A stretch of DNA of 64,000 bases. Origin: JAOABV01 sp039801465. GTDB taxonomy: Bacteria; Hydrothermota; Tepidihabitantia; Tepidihabitantales; CAIPLT01. The stretch lies in contig JBDRUT010000003.1 of NCBI GenBank assembly GCA_039801465.1, positions 62,001 to 126,000 on the forward strand, written 5' to 3'. The translations under genes and the position numbers were made by a program. Under the pieces are notes generated by a model. It made no database searches. It worked only from the letters and a program-made list of their open reading frames with translations, and had not been told where the DNA came from. This document shows, piece after piece, positions 17,765 through 26,811 of the stretch (within the stretch, counting starts at the first letter, position 1; the number at the start of each line of letters is the position of its first letter).

Positions 17765-17794
17765 AGCCATCACCTCGTATTATTTATTAAGGAC

Positions 17795-17823
17795 ATATTA
17801 AACATTATAAAAGTTTCTGTCAA
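17795..17823 (-). promoter_or_regulatory. Promoter of the kelch-like protein gene
   Basis: Minus-strand TTGACA (17818-17823), 17-base spacer, TAATAT (17795-17800), about 25 bases before the ribosome site. Confidence 0.65.
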
Positions 17824-18722
17824 TAGTTATTTAATGTGAGTTTTGAAAAAGTACAATTGAAAAAAGCTGAAGATACATAAAGACAAAAGAAAATCAGTGA
17901 CTTATTAGTGGAAAAGACTTTTACAGAGTTGTATTTAATTTGGATTACACTTTTTGATTAAGACATTAATAAAGTTTCAATTTTGAATAACATAAAAATA
18001 AAATAAACTATTTTTTACTTTTTCATGGTCTGAGTTGTCTATATATTATATAGGGTAAAAATATATTTTGAGATGTGTACATTATTGTTAAGGAATATAG
18101 AGTTTATAATTGAGAGTACTAAAAGTATCCCTGAAAACACTGGATACACAGAAAACAGAAGAAATTCAGTGATTTCAGTAAAGAAAATTGACTTTCGCAG
18201 GGCTTTTTATGTATTCTTTGACAATGCATATAAATAAAAACAAAGTTCAAAATTTAATAATTTGAAAATATGCTTGGGGACGGGGTGGATGCAAGATGGA
18301 TACTACTTCTGTGCTATTCCTTCCGCCATTGAATACGTAAAAACTTATGTCTTTTATTGTCCTAAAATCATTTTCTATTATTTTGTGTATTTTTCTGCCA
18401 ATATTTTCAAATCAACAAAGAACTATTATTTTGTCTCCTAACTCATCAATTTGCTTATCATCTAACTTGTCTTTGACCGTAACCTTGAATTTAGCATTAA
18501 AAAGATAAATCACAATACCATTTTCAGAACTCAGAAAATAAGTAATAGTTCTTTTTACTTCTAATATAAAGATGTTAGTAATTAGAAATGCTTGAAAATA
18601 AAATTTAAAATTTTTATGAGTGGCTTTTGATTCAAAAATAAAAATCGTACGAATCAGAAATCTTAAGATAAATAGTGTATAAAATATTTTGTGTAAATTT
18701 AGAATTGAAGTGTTTAAAATAA
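17824..18722. other. Long AT-rich region without a convincing gene
   Basis: No conserved protein is visible. A minus-strand open frame of 121 codons (18412-18777) is rich in Phe, Ile and Leu and starts with GTG inside an inverted repeat; its last 25 residues look more protein-like, but it is not accepted as a gene. A short GC-richer patch at about 18273-18300 has no obvious structure. Confidence 0.5.
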
Positions 18723-18779
18723 AGGTGTATCCTCCTATGATATTTAAAACTATAACAATAAAGAAAGGAGAATACACCT
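18723..18779 (+). promoter_or_regulatory. Inverted repeat that would hide a ribosome binding site
   Basis: AGGTGTATCCTCCT (18723-18736) and AGGAGAATACACCT (18766-18779) are inverted copies with one mismatch, 29 bases apart. The right arm contains the AGGAG ribosome site of the small frame starting at 18780, so an RNA hairpin would block it. Alternatively this is a decayed pair of transposon-like ends. Confidence 0.45.
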
Positions 18780-18878
18780 ATGGACTTCTTGACAATTTTT
18801 TATTATCCGATATTATTACAATGTAAACTCAAATGTATTAGAAAGAATTTTACAAATATCATTGATAATATTGATTAA
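18780..18878 (+). CDS. Possible 32-residue peptide
   Basis: Open frame ATG to TAA with AAAGGAG nine bases upstream. The peptide begins MDFLTIFYYPILLQ and ends with a more polar, Asn/Asp-rich tail, so it could be a small membrane peptide or a leader peptide. Its ribosome site is inside the right arm of a 14-bp inverted repeat. A TTGACA (18789) with TATTAT (18811) lies inside it and could be a promoter for glyS. No homologue is recognised. The frame may be spurious. Confidence 0.25.
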   Translation: MDFLTIFYYPILLQCKLKCIRKNFTNIIDNID

Positions 18879-18965
18879 TGATGAGATTTAAATTTATTCA
18901 AATAATTTTGCAATGGATTAACCAAGATATATCTCTACAGTATTTAGCTAGAATTATTTTTATAT

Positions 18966-21065
18966 ATGAAAAAACCATTATTGATTGAAATTGGGACTGA
19001 AGAAATACCAGCTTCGTTTTTAGCACCAGCAGTCAATGATTTTAAGGATAAGTTTTGCCGCTTTCTAACAGAAAATAGAATCACATTTGGTGCGGTTAAG
19101 ACCTATTATACACCAAGAAGATTGGCTTTAGTTTTATCTGATGTCGCAGAGAGACAAAAAGAAGAAGTTTTAGAAATTCAGGGTCCACCTAGTAAGTTTG
19201 CATTTGATGAGAATGGAAAGCCAACTCAGGTTGCAATCGGATTTGCCAACACTCATAAGGTTAAAGTATCCCACTTATATATTAAAAAAACACCAAAGGG
19301 AGAATATGTCTTTCTAAAAAGACCTGCGGAAACTAAAACGCTGGCACAGTTATTAAAAGAAAATCTCGAACGGTTAATTGCAGAGATACAATTTCCCAAA
19401 ACGATGCGTTGGAAAGATGGTAATTTTCGATTTGCTCGGCCAATACGCTGGCTTACTATTATTTTTGGTAATAAACCAATTGGGATTTCTGTATTGGGTG
19501 TTAAAAGTTCTGCTTACACTTATGGACACCGGAATTCAAAAATAAAAAAAATAAAGATAACTGGTATAAAGACTTACATCTCAAAATTAAAACGGATTGA
19601 TGTTTTAGTAGATGCTAATGAGCGAAAAAAATACATTCAGGAAAAATTACAATCACTCACCCGAAAAGTTAGTGGCAAAGTAGTCAATGACGAAGAATTA
19701 TTGGCAGAAACTACTAATATTTGCGAAAAACCTTTGCCGGTCTTATGTAGATTTCAACCTGAATTTCTCAAATTGCCGGCACCGGTTCTCATAACAGCGC
19801 TAAAGACGCATACTCGCTCGTTTGCAGTTCAAAAAACAAACTCCAATGAATTATTACCATATTGTGTTGCGGTTACAAATACACCAACTTGTGATAGAAA
19901 TCAAGTTAGATATTGGTATGAGCAAGCAGTTGAATCCCGACTTAAAGACGCTAAATTCTTTTTTGAAGAAGACATAAAAATCGGTTTAGAAAAACGAGTT
20001 GAAGAAGAGAAAAAAGTTATTTGGATTGAAAATTTAGGAACTTTGTTTGATAAAAGTACAAGATTAGAAAAGTTATCATTAGTCATTAGCCAAAAAATAC
20101 CCAATGTTAACACCAATTATTTGCTGCGCGCAGCATTTTTGGCAAAAGCGGATTTGTTGACTAATATGGTCAAGGAGAAAGAATATACGAGTTTACAAGG
20201 TATAATGGGAGGAATTTATGCTCAAAACTTGGGCGAGCATAATTTAGTAAGTAAAGCCATTTCAGAACAATATCTGCCCAAATATCTCGGCGATAAACTT
20301 CCAGAGACAACTGAAGGTTCAATTTTAAGTATTGCAGATAAATTAGATAATATTATCGGCGCATTTATCGCTAATGCGATTCCTAGTGGTTCGTATGACC
20401 CTTGGGGTCTACGACGACAGGCAATGGCGATTTATTTAATCTGTTTAAATAAAAAATTTGATATTGACTTAGAACCAATTATTGAATTAGGTTACAACTA
20501 TTTTAATCTACCTGAAAACCTAAGTTTAATAAAAAGTATCAAAGATTTTCTTAAAGACCGGCTAAAAGCAGTTTTGCTTGACCAAAATATCCGTTACGAT
20601 GTTAGCAATGCGGTCTTAGCCGTATGTGGTCTTACACCACTGGATGCATATGAACGATGTATTGCCCTTACTGAGTTTAGAAAACAAAAAGACTTTGAAT
20701 CTTTGGTCATTGGACAAAAACGCGTAAGTAATATCCTGAAAACTATTCAAGAATCAGACCAGCAATTGCTATCTCAGACAACTATCAATGAATTGTTATT
20801 AGTTGAACCTGCTGAAAAAATTCTATATCAAAAGGCAAAAGAAATTGAATCAGATTTAATAGTATCGGTAAAAGAGCACAATTATAAAAAAGCATTAGAA
20901 ATTCTTTTGTCGCTTAGGCCAGCAATTGATGATTTATTTGATAATGTTTTAGTAATGGTTGAAGATGAGGCTATACGAATTAACCGGTTGCAATTAGTTC
21001 AAAAAGTTCGGTCACTTTTCTTGGAGGTTGCAGATTTATCAGAAATTGTTATTGCTAAACCATAA
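18966..21065 (+). CDS. glyS: Glycine--tRNA ligase, beta subunit
   Basis: Beta subunit of the bacterial alpha2-beta2 glycyl-tRNA synthetase, which binds tRNA-Gly while the alpha subunit holds the active site. The opening LLIEIGTEEIPASFLAPAV is diagnostic, with TPRRLALVL and KTMRWKDGNFRFARPIRWL following, an HD-like region around residues 390-460 (PETTEGSILSIADKLDNI) and a C-terminal anticodon-binding domain. The 699-residue length is normal. The alpha gene glyQ is not adjacent, contrary to most genomes, and there is no glyQ fusion. No ribosome site precedes the ATG at 18966. No T-box motif is seen in the leader. Confidence 0.96.
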   Translation: MKKPLLIEIGTEEIPASFLAPAVNDFKDKFCRFLTENRITFGAVKTYYTPRRLALVLSDVAERQKEEVLEIQGPPSKFAFDENGKPTQVAIGFANTHKVKVSHLYIKKTPKGEYVFLKRPAETKTLAQLLKENLERLIAEIQFPKTMRWKDGNFRFARPIRWLTIIFGNKPIGISVLGVKSSAYTYGHRNSKIKKIKITGIKTYISKLKRIDVLVDANERKKYIQEKLQSLTRKVSGKVVNDEELLAETTNICEKPLPVLCRFQPEFLKLPAPVLITALKTHTRSFAVQKTNSNELLPYCVAVTNTPTCDRNQVRYWYEQAVESRLKDAKFFFEEDIKIGLEKRVEEEKKVIWIENLGTLFDKSTRLEKLSLVISQKIPNVNTNYLLRAAFLAKADLLTNMVKEKEYTSLQGIMGGIYAQNLGEHNLVSKAISEQYLPKYLGDKLPETTEGSILSIADKLDNIIGAFIANAIPSGSYDPWGLRRQAMAIYLICLNKKFDIDLEPIIELGYNYFNLPENLSLIKSIKDFLKDRLKAVLLDQNIRYDVSNAVLAVCGLTPLDAYERCIALTEFRKQKDFESLVIGQKRVSNILKTIQESDQQLLSQTTINELLLVEPAEKILYQKAKEIESDLIVSVKEHNYKKALEILLSLRPAIDDLFDNVLVMVEDEAIRINRLQLVQKVRSLFLEVADLSEIVIAKP

Positions 21066-21192
21066 ATATTCTTAATGCTAGTATAAAAACCTTGACACTA
21101 TTTTCCCTGATGCACTCGGTTCAATTAATTAAAATTATTAAAAGTAAGAATCTTAATAGAATAATGGTGCATATTTAATTTTACATTTGGTT

Positions 21193-21711
21193 ATGTCCAC
21201 AAAAAGATTTTTTTATCTAATTTTTTTGATAATAATTGTTGTTGGGGTCTTTTTAATCTTTAAAAGAAGACCGATGATTGATATCATCTCAAAATCATAT
21301 AAAGATTCGTTTCCGTTGCCGAAACAACCGGAATTATCGCATTCACCATCAGAGGAGAAAATTACCCTAAAAATTAAAGATAAAGAGATTGAAGTTGAAC
21401 TAGCCAACACACCAGAAAAAAGGGCATTAGGACTGATGTTTCGCCAAAGCTTAGAAGAAAACTCCGGTATGTTATTTGTATTTGATAAGGAAGGCATTTA
21501 CCCGTTTTGGATGAAGAATACCGGGATTCCTTTGAGTATTGCCTATATTGATAAAAAGAGTGTTATTATTGATATTCTGGAGATGATTCCAAATCAAGAA
21601 GTCATCAGGTATTCGCCGTCAATGCCATTTATTGCTGCTTTAGAGATGAATCAAGGCTGGTTTTTGCGAAATGGAATTAATATTGGAGATACAGTTTATG
21701 GGATACCTTAA
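21193..21711 (+). CDS. DUF192 family membrane-anchored protein
   Basis: About 172 residues. An N-terminal hydrophobic helix (about 5-22, FFYLIFLIIIVVGVFLIF) acts as signal anchor. The rest is a DUF192 domain with the family motifs ANTPEKRALGLMFRQSL, NSGMLFVFD, PFWMKNTGIPLSIAYID and ALEMNQGWF. The family is widespread in bacteria and archaea; its biochemical role is unknown to me. The ATG at 21193 is preferred to a TTG two codons earlier; neither has a ribosome site. Its end overlaps ispE by 14 bases, so the two genes are probably co-transcribed. Confidence 0.88.
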   Translation: MSTKRFFYLIFLIIIVVGVFLIFKRRPMIDIISKSYKDSFPLPKQPELSHSPSEEKITLKIKDKEIEVELANTPEKRALGLMFRQSLEENSGMLFVFDKEGIYPFWMKNTGIPLSIAYIDKKSVIIDILEMIPNQEVIRYSPSMPFIAALEMNQGWFLRNGINIGDTVYGIP

Positions 21712-22588
21712 TTCAAAATCAAAAATCAAAATTCAAAATTCTAAAATAAATGTATTAGCACCCGCGAAGATTAACATCGGATTAATTATAAAAGAGAAAC
21801 TCGCTTCTGGATATCACACTATCGAGACAATATTAGTCCCAATAAACTTATTTGATACGATAATTATTAAACGAACAAGCAATGGCTTTAAATTTACTAC
21901 AGATAGTATTAAGTATTTGCCTTTAGGTCGCAATAATTTAGTGGTTAAAGCAGCGAAATTATTTTTCCAAAAAGCTAAGATTAAACCGTGTGTTGATATT
22001 TATCTTAAAAAAAGAATTCCGATTGGTGCTGGATTAGGTGGTGGTTCAAGTGATGCTGGAGCAGTGCTTGTAGGACTAAATCAACTATTTCAAAATCCTT
22101 TAAGTGCACAGACTCTTTATAGGGTTGCTTGTCAAATCGGAATGGATGTACCATTTTTTTTGTATCGAACACCGTGTTATGCAACTGGTCGAGGAGAGAT
22201 TTTGAAACCGATAAAAATCCCTGAATTTAATGTTGCACTGTACATTCCCAACTATTTTATTTCAACACCCTGGGCATATAAGAAAATTGATGAGATGGGG
22301 TTGACAGAATCCAATTTTTCTCTTAAGATACTTAGTAAGAAACTAAGCCAAAAAAATTGGCAAGAAATTAGTAAATACACTGTAAATACCTTTGAAAGAG
22401 TTCTTTTTCCTAAATATAGTGATTTACTTGTTATGAAGACGCGATTGCTGTTCTGTGGTGCAAAAGTTGTAAGTTTAACAGGGACAGGTAGTGCGATTTA
22501 TGGTTTAGTTGAGGACGAAGATATTGATATTTTTCGGGCTAATGCTAAAAAATATAATCTAAGATTGTATTTTACCAAAACCCTGTGA
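21698..22588 (+). CDS. ispE: 4-diphosphocytidyl-2-C-methyl-D-erythritol kinase
   Basis: GHMP kinase of the MEP isoprenoid pathway, phosphorylating CDP-methylerythritol. LAPAKINIGLIIKEKLASGYH is the N-terminal signature, and PIGAGLGGGSSDAG at about 107-120 is the ATP-binding loop. The C terminus keeps the TGTGSAIYGL glycine-rich motif. The ATG at 21698 (296 residues) has GGAG nine bases upstream and is preferred over a start 27 bases earlier. The first 17 codons are an odd low-complexity run of AAA/ATC/AAT codons before the conserved part. ispF, acting two steps later, is at 56238. A glutamine tRNA follows after eight bases. Confidence 0.94.
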   Translation: MGYLNSKSKIKIQNSKINVLAPAKINIGLIIKEKLASGYHTIETILVPINLFDTIIIKRTSNGFKFTTDSIKYLPLGRNNLVVKAAKLFFQKAKIKPCVDIYLKKRIPIGAGLGGGSSDAGAVLVGLNQLFQNPLSAQTLYRVACQIGMDVPFFLYRTPCYATGRGEILKPIKIPEFNVALYIPNYFISTPWAYKKIDEMGLTESNFSLKILSKKLSQKNWQEISKYTVNTFERVLFPKYSDLLVMKTRLLFCGAKVVSLTGTGSAIYGLVEDEDIDIFRANAKKYNLRLYFTKTL

Positions 22589-22596
22589 AATTAAAA

Positions 22597-22668
22597 TTGG
22601 GGCGTCGTCTAGCTGGCAGGACCCAGGATTTTGGATCCTGTTGGGAAGGTTCGAATCCTTCCGCCCCA
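22597..22668 (+). tRNA. tRNA-Gln (anticodon UUG)
   Basis: Acceptor stem TGGGGCG/CGCCCCA, D arm GTCTAGCTGGCAGGAC, anticodon stem CAGGA/TCCTG with loop TTTTGGA and anticodon TTG, T arm around GGTTCGAATCC, discriminator G. CCA is not encoded. It begins nine bases after the ispE stop and is probably processed from that transcript. Confidence 0.96.
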
Positions 22669-22742
22669 GTAAATTATCTAAACTCATACATTAGAACAAG
22701 AGTCTATAAGAAATCTTGTACTAATCTAAGTATTATAGGTTT

Positions 22743-23693
22743 ATGTTCATAGAAAACCAAAAAATGAAAGTATTTTCGGGTCGAGCCAATCGACCATTAG
22801 CCGAGAAGATATGTCAGCATTTAGGAATTGCCCTTGGTAAAGCAAGTATCAGTAATTTTTCTGATGGTGAGATTAAAATTAATATTGAGGAGAATGTAAG
22901 GGGTGTGGATGTATTTGTGGTACAACCAACTCATCCACCTGCGGAGAATCTTTTAGAGCTGTTGTTAATGTTAGATGCTTTTAAGCGCGCATCGGCGGAG
23001 CGGATAACCGCGGTAATACCTTATTATGGTTATGGCCGCCAGGACCGAAAAGATGAACCGCGAGTTCCAATTTCAGCAAAATTAATTGCGGATCTAATAG
23101 TCAGTGCCGGTGCTTCAAGAGTCTTAACAATGGATTTACACGCTGAGCAGATTCAAGGATTTTTTAATATTCCGGTTGACCATCTTTACGCAACACCGGT
23201 TTTAGTAGAACATTTTAGTAAATATGAGTTATCCAATTTAGTGGTGGTAGCACCTGATACTGGTCGGGCAAATCGTGCTCGTGGTTTTGCTAAACGTTTA
23301 GGCGATAAGATTCCTATGGCGATTATTGATAAACGAAGGCCAGCACCAAACCAAGCAGAAGTTGTTATGGTAATCGGAGATGTTGCCGATAAGGATGTCT
23401 TACTTTTTGATGATATTATTGATACCGGTAATACGTTAATCGTCGCAGCTCAAGCCCTGGAAAAACAGGGTGCCAGAAAGATAATGGCATGCGCAACACA
23501 TCCGGTGTTATCTAATGACGCTGTTTTAAGATTGGAAAAATCTAAAATTGCTGAAATTACCATAACAGATACAATTCAATTGCCCCAAGAAAAGATGAGC
23601 AAAAAACTGAATATTCTCTCAGTATCAAAACTTTTAGCTGAAACAGTTTTGCGCATTCATAAGGGTGAGTCGGTCAGTTCATTATTTATATAG
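22743..23693 (+). CDS. prs: Ribose-phosphate pyrophosphokinase
   Basis: Makes PRPP from ribose 5-phosphate and ATP for nucleotide, histidine and tryptophan synthesis. The N-terminal FSGRANRPLAEKI, catalytic NFSDGEI, PYYGYGRQDRKDEPR flexible region, metal-binding DLHAEQIQGFF near residue 131 and the PRPP loop LLFDDIIDTGNT near 219-230 are all present. The 316-residue length is typical of class I enzymes. ATG 22743 is used; ATG 22764 (MKVFSGRA) is the alternative and would match homologues slightly better. The prs-rplY-pth order is common in bacteria. Confidence 0.96.
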   Translation: MFIENQKMKVFSGRANRPLAEKICQHLGIALGKASISNFSDGEIKINIEENVRGVDVFVVQPTHPPAENLLELLLMLDAFKRASAERITAVIPYYGYGRQDRKDEPRVPISAKLIADLIVSAGASRVLTMDLHAEQIQGFFNIPVDHLYATPVLVEHFSKYELSNLVVVAPDTGRANRARGFAKRLGDKIPMAIIDKRRPAPNQAEVVMVIGDVADKDVLLFDDIIDTGNTLIVAAQALEKQGARKIMACATHPVLSNDAVLRLEKSKIAEITITDTIQLPQEKMSKKLNILSVSKLLAETVLRIHKGESVSSLFI

Positions 23694-23829
23694 AACAGAG
23701 AAATGCTTAGTGTTTTTAATTCCACAGTATATAAATTACAGGAAAATTATTTCTTAATTCAATTTTATCGGTATTTTAGCCGCTGACAACAATGGCGAAA
23801 ATAATTAGATTTATTTGACGGAGGCAAAT

Positions 23830-24537
23830 ATGGAATATAGTTTAAAAGCAGAAGAAAGAAATGCAGTTGGAACCTCAGCAAGCAAAAAATTGAGACGCGA
23901 AGGACTGGTGCCTGGTGTCATCTATGGTCATCATGAGAATCCGTTAAGTATCTTTGTTTCGGAACGAGAATTTTCTGCATTATTAGATAAAATCAAAGGA
24001 CATAGTCCGATTATTAATTTAGAAGTCGGCGACACTACAATAAAGGTGATTTTGAAATCTTTACAAAGAGAGCCAATTTCAAAAAAACTCTTGTCGGTCG
24101 ATTTTCAGCGAATACACGCTAAAGAAAAAGTTACATTAAAAATCCCGGTGATATTAAAAGGAAGTCCGATTGGTGTTAAAATGGGTGGAATTTTAGACCA
24201 TCCGCTACGGGCAATTCCCGTAAAATGCGAAATTGAAAAAGTTCCAGAACATATTGAAATTGATATCAGCGGATTGAAATTGGGTCATTCGGTCCATATA
24301 TCGGATTTAAAGATTGAAGGCGTTGAGTTTATGTTACCACCGGATACACCGATAGTTTCAGTCTTAACACCACGAAAACTGGTTGAAGAAGCAGTCGCCG
24401 TAACCGAGGAAGTTAAAGAACCTGAAGTAATTACCGAAAAGAAAAAAGAAGAAGCTGAGACCGCAGAAGCTGAAACTGGTGCTAAAAAGAAAACAACGGG
24501 TGAATCTGCTAAAGCAACAACAGAACCTAAAAAATAA
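23830..24537 (+). CDS. rplY: 50S ribosomal protein L25, long (CTC) form
   Basis: Binds 5S rRNA in the large subunit. The N-terminal L25 domain begins SLKAEERNAVGTSASKKLRREGLVPGVIYG and is followed by the TL5/CTC beta domain at about 95-185 (GVKMGGILDHPLRAIPVKC). The last 45 or so residues are a low-complexity Glu/Lys/Ala/Thr tail. The ATG at 23830 has GGAGG seven bases upstream and is preferred over a TTG at 23815. Length is 235 residues. It sits between prs and pth, its usual place, and ends four bases before the likely pth start. Confidence 0.94.
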   Translation: MEYSLKAEERNAVGTSASKKLRREGLVPGVIYGHHENPLSIFVSEREFSALLDKIKGHSPIINLEVGDTTIKVILKSLQREPISKKLLSVDFQRIHAKEKVTLKIPVILKGSPIGVKMGGILDHPLRAIPVKCEIEKVPEHIEIDISGLKLGHSVHISDLKIEGVEFMLPPDTPIVSVLTPRKLVEEAVAVTEEVKEPEVITEKKKEEAETAEAETGAKKKTTGESAKATTEPKK

Positions 24538-24541
24538 TAAA

Positions 24542-25120
24542 TTGATTGTTTTTGGTTTAGGAAACCCAGGTCGAAAATACAAAGAAACTCGGCATAATGT
24601 TGGTTTTATGGTCCTCGACCGTCTGGCTAAAAGATATGCTCTGCATTTCTCGGATTACTCAGATTATCACTACGCTCAAACTAAACTTAATCAGCCCCAA
24701 TTGGTTCTAATAAAACCAATGCTTTATATGAATAATTCAGGAATTGTTATTTACAAATACCTACAGAAACACAATGATAGTTTTTGTGTCGTTTGCGATG
24801 ATTTAGCGTTACCCTTAGGAAGAATTAGAATTCGTAAAAGAGGTAGTGATGGTGGCCATAAAGGTTTGGCTTCAATTATTCATTATTTACAGACTACTAA
24901 TTTCCCTAGGATTCGGGTTGGTATTGGTAAACCAATCGATATGACCGCAACCGAATATGTGCTAACTAAATTCTCCGCCCAGGAAAAATTAACACTTGAT
25001 AAAGTATTAGAAGGGACTTGTGATGCCATTGAAATGATGGAAACCAAAGGTATTGAATCTGCAATGAATAAATATAATCCGATGGTCTTTAACCAAAGCA
25101 ATTTTGGTTATCTAATTTAG
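24542..25120 (+). CDS. pth: Peptidyl-tRNA hydrolase
   Basis: Releases peptides from stalled peptidyl-tRNAs. FGLGNPGRKYKETRHNVGF holds the catalytic His18, with KPMLYMNNSG and the DDLALPLGRIRIRKRGSDGGHKGL segment following. A TTG at 24542, four bases after the rplY stop, gives 192 residues, the standard size, with conserved sequence from residue 2. An in-frame GTG at 24479 would add 21 poorly conserved residues and overlap rplY. No ribosome site is seen for either, so translation probably depends on ribosomes finishing rplY. Confidence 0.93.
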   Translation: MIVFGLGNPGRKYKETRHNVGFMVLDRLAKRYALHFSDYSDYHYAQTKLNQPQLVLIKPMLYMNNSGIVIYKYLQKHNDSFCVVCDDLALPLGRIRIRKRGSDGGHKGLASIIHYLQTTNFPRIRVGIGKPIDMTATEYVLTKFSAQEKLTLDKVLEGTCDAIEMMETKGIESAMNKYNPMVFNQSNFGYLI

Positions 25121-25156
25121 ATTTGTTCAGATGAAAAGTTTTGGGAAATTCTGATA

Positions 25157-26218
25157 ATGTTAAAAATTGGTCTGGTCGGATTGCCTAATGTTGGCAAATC
25201 TTCGTTCTTTAATCTGTTAACTCATGCACAGGCACGGGTTGATTTATATCCTTTTACGACTATCGAAAAAAATGTTGGCATTGTAACGGTTCCGGATGAA
25301 AGATTAAAAATCATTAGCGAAATCTTAAAGCCTCCTAAGGTTACGCCCGCGACCATAGAGTTTATCGACATTGCTGGTTTAGTAAAAGGAGCACATCAAG
25401 GCGAAGGTCTGGGAAATAAGTTTTTATCCCATATTCGGGAAGTTAATCTGATATTACATATCATCCGGAATTTTGAAGATGAAACCATCCCTCATATTTA
25501 TAACACAATCGACCCAATGCGAGATTTAGAAATTGTTGAAAGTGAGTTAGCTTTAGCGGATTTAGAAATTATTAATAGACAAATTGAGAAACAAAGAAAG
25601 GAATTGCACACTGCAGAAGATAAACATCGGCTCAGTGTTTTGGAATATCTAAAAAACAATCTCATCAAAGAATTTTCCTCAATTAAATTAGAACCATCTG
25701 ATTATGAACTAGTAAAAGACCTAAATCTCTTTGCATTAAAACCAGTAATCTATGCCTTAAATTGCTCTGATAAAACTAAGATCGATTTGACTTCCTTTCC
25801 TTTATTAAATAATAAGAATGTTTATCTATTCTCAGTAACTTTAGAACAAGCGTTAGAAGATTTTAGCGAACCTGAGAAAATCGAGATGAGACAGGGTCTT
25901 GGTCTGTCAGCACAAGGCATTGATGGAATTGTTGAAGAGTGTTTTAAACAACTTGATTTAATTCGTTTTTATACTATCAAAGGTGAAGAGAGTAGGGCAT
26001 GGGCAATTAAACGAGGAACTAACATTGTCGACGCTGCAGCAAAAATTCATTCTGATATGGCAGAAGGTTTTATCAAAGCCGAAGTATTACAATTTAATGA
26101 TTTAGTAACCGCAGGTAGTTTTGCTAAAGCCAAAGAATTAGGCAAAGTGCTGGTTGAAGGTAAAAATTATATTGTGAAAGACGGGGATATCATATTAATT
26201 AAATTTGTATCACATTAG
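25157..26218 (+). CDS. ychF: Redox-regulated ATPase YchF (Obg-like)
   Basis: P-loop protein of the Obg family that prefers ATP to GTP and associates with ribosomes. Walker A GLPNVGKSS is at residues 8-16, G2/G3 regions lie in YPFTTIEKNVG and DIAGLVKGAHQGEGLGNKFL, and the altered G4 position reads ALNCSD in place of NKxD. A coiled-coil segment follows near 135-160, and a TGS domain forms the C terminus (IKGEESRAWAIKRGTNIVDAA, KDGDIILIKF). The 353 residues are a little shorter than in E. coli (363). It follows pth, a frequent pairing. Confidence 0.95.
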   Translation: MLKIGLVGLPNVGKSSFFNLLTHAQARVDLYPFTTIEKNVGIVTVPDERLKIISEILKPPKVTPATIEFIDIAGLVKGAHQGEGLGNKFLSHIREVNLILHIIRNFEDETIPHIYNTIDPMRDLEIVESELALADLEIINRQIEKQRKELHTAEDKHRLSVLEYLKNNLIKEFSSIKLEPSDYELVKDLNLFALKPVIYALNCSDKTKIDLTSFPLLNNKNVYLFSVTLEQALEDFSEPEKIEMRQGLGLSAQGIDGIVEECFKQLDLIRFYTIKGEESRAWAIKRGTNIVDAAAKIHSDMAEGFIKAEVLQFNDLVTAGSFAKAKELGKVLVEGKNYIVKDGDIILIKFVSH

Positions 26219-26385
26219 ATTGCCAAGCACTATTATGAAAAGACAAAGCTCACAACAATTTTTGGGGGATTACTTTAGTCCCATTACTAACCTAAGAATA
26301 AAATTAAAAGAAGAAAAAAATAGACAAATTTTAGTATCAAAACTACACTTTTCATGGAGTTTTGTAATTTTATTATGGAGGCAAC

Positions 26386-26673
26386 ATGGAAAGAAAATAT
26401 GAAGCAGTATTTATTATTTCCTCAAAACTCTCGGATGAGGAATTAAATAACCTTAAAGACGAGTTAAGAAATATTATCGCCCATCAACAAGATGTTAAAA
26501 TTTTGGAAACTACTTCACAGCAGCGGAATTTTGCATATCCGATAAGAAAAGAAACCAAAGGAACATATCTGACAATTCGTTTTACTGCACCGCCAACAGT
26601 AATCGCGCAGATTAAAGAAATAATTAAACATCGCGAAGACATATTGAGAACCGCATTTATCAAAAAGGAATAA
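26386..26673 (+). CDS. rpsF: 30S ribosomal protein S6
   Basis: Small-subunit protein that pairs with S18 on the platform. The opening RKYEAVFIISSKLSDEEL and the strand GTYLTIRF are typical, and the 95-residue length is normal. A TGGAGG site lies nine bases upstream. It is followed after 138 bases by ssb, as in the classical rpsF-ssb-rpsR-rplI operon, but rpsR and rplI are absent here: after ssb comes a new promoter and a sugar operon. Confidence 0.92.
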   Translation: MERKYEAVFIISSKLSDEELNNLKDELRNIIAHQQDVKILETTSQQRNFAYPIRKETKGTYLTIRFTAPPTVIAQIKEIIKHREDILRTAFIKKE

Positions 26674-26756
26674 TCTAATGGTAGATTTACTATTTTCTAA
26701 CATTGAGTTGTGCTTAAAATTACTTTTATAAAATGGAGTGTCTAATGGTAAATTTA
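26674..26756. repeat. Short direct repeat between rpsF and ssb
   Basis: TCTAATGGTAGATTTA (26674-26689) and TCTAATGGTAAATTTA (26741-26756) match at 15 of 16 bases. Each contains an ATG with a purine-rich stretch before it and opens a very short frame (17 and 14 codons). This may be a duplication relic or upstream peptides of ssb. Confidence 0.4.
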
Positions 26757-26811
26757 TATTCTAAGAGGACTTACAAAAATTTTAATTGAAATCTTAGAAA
26801 AGGAGAACTTT

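Noticed and set aside
18412..18777. 121-codon minus-strand frame upstream of glyS
   Set aside because: GTG start lies in an inverted repeat without a ribosome site, composition is dominated by Phe/Ile/Leu, and no family is recognised. Its last 25 residues look protein-like, so it is rejected only tentatively.
18820..18965. T-box riboswitch ahead of glyS
   Set aside because: No AGGGTGG-type T-box sequence and no terminator hairpin before the start codon.
26205..26402. 65-codon frame between ychF and rpsF
   Set aside because: Overlaps both neighbours in another frame, is Lys/Gln-rich and has no ribosome site.
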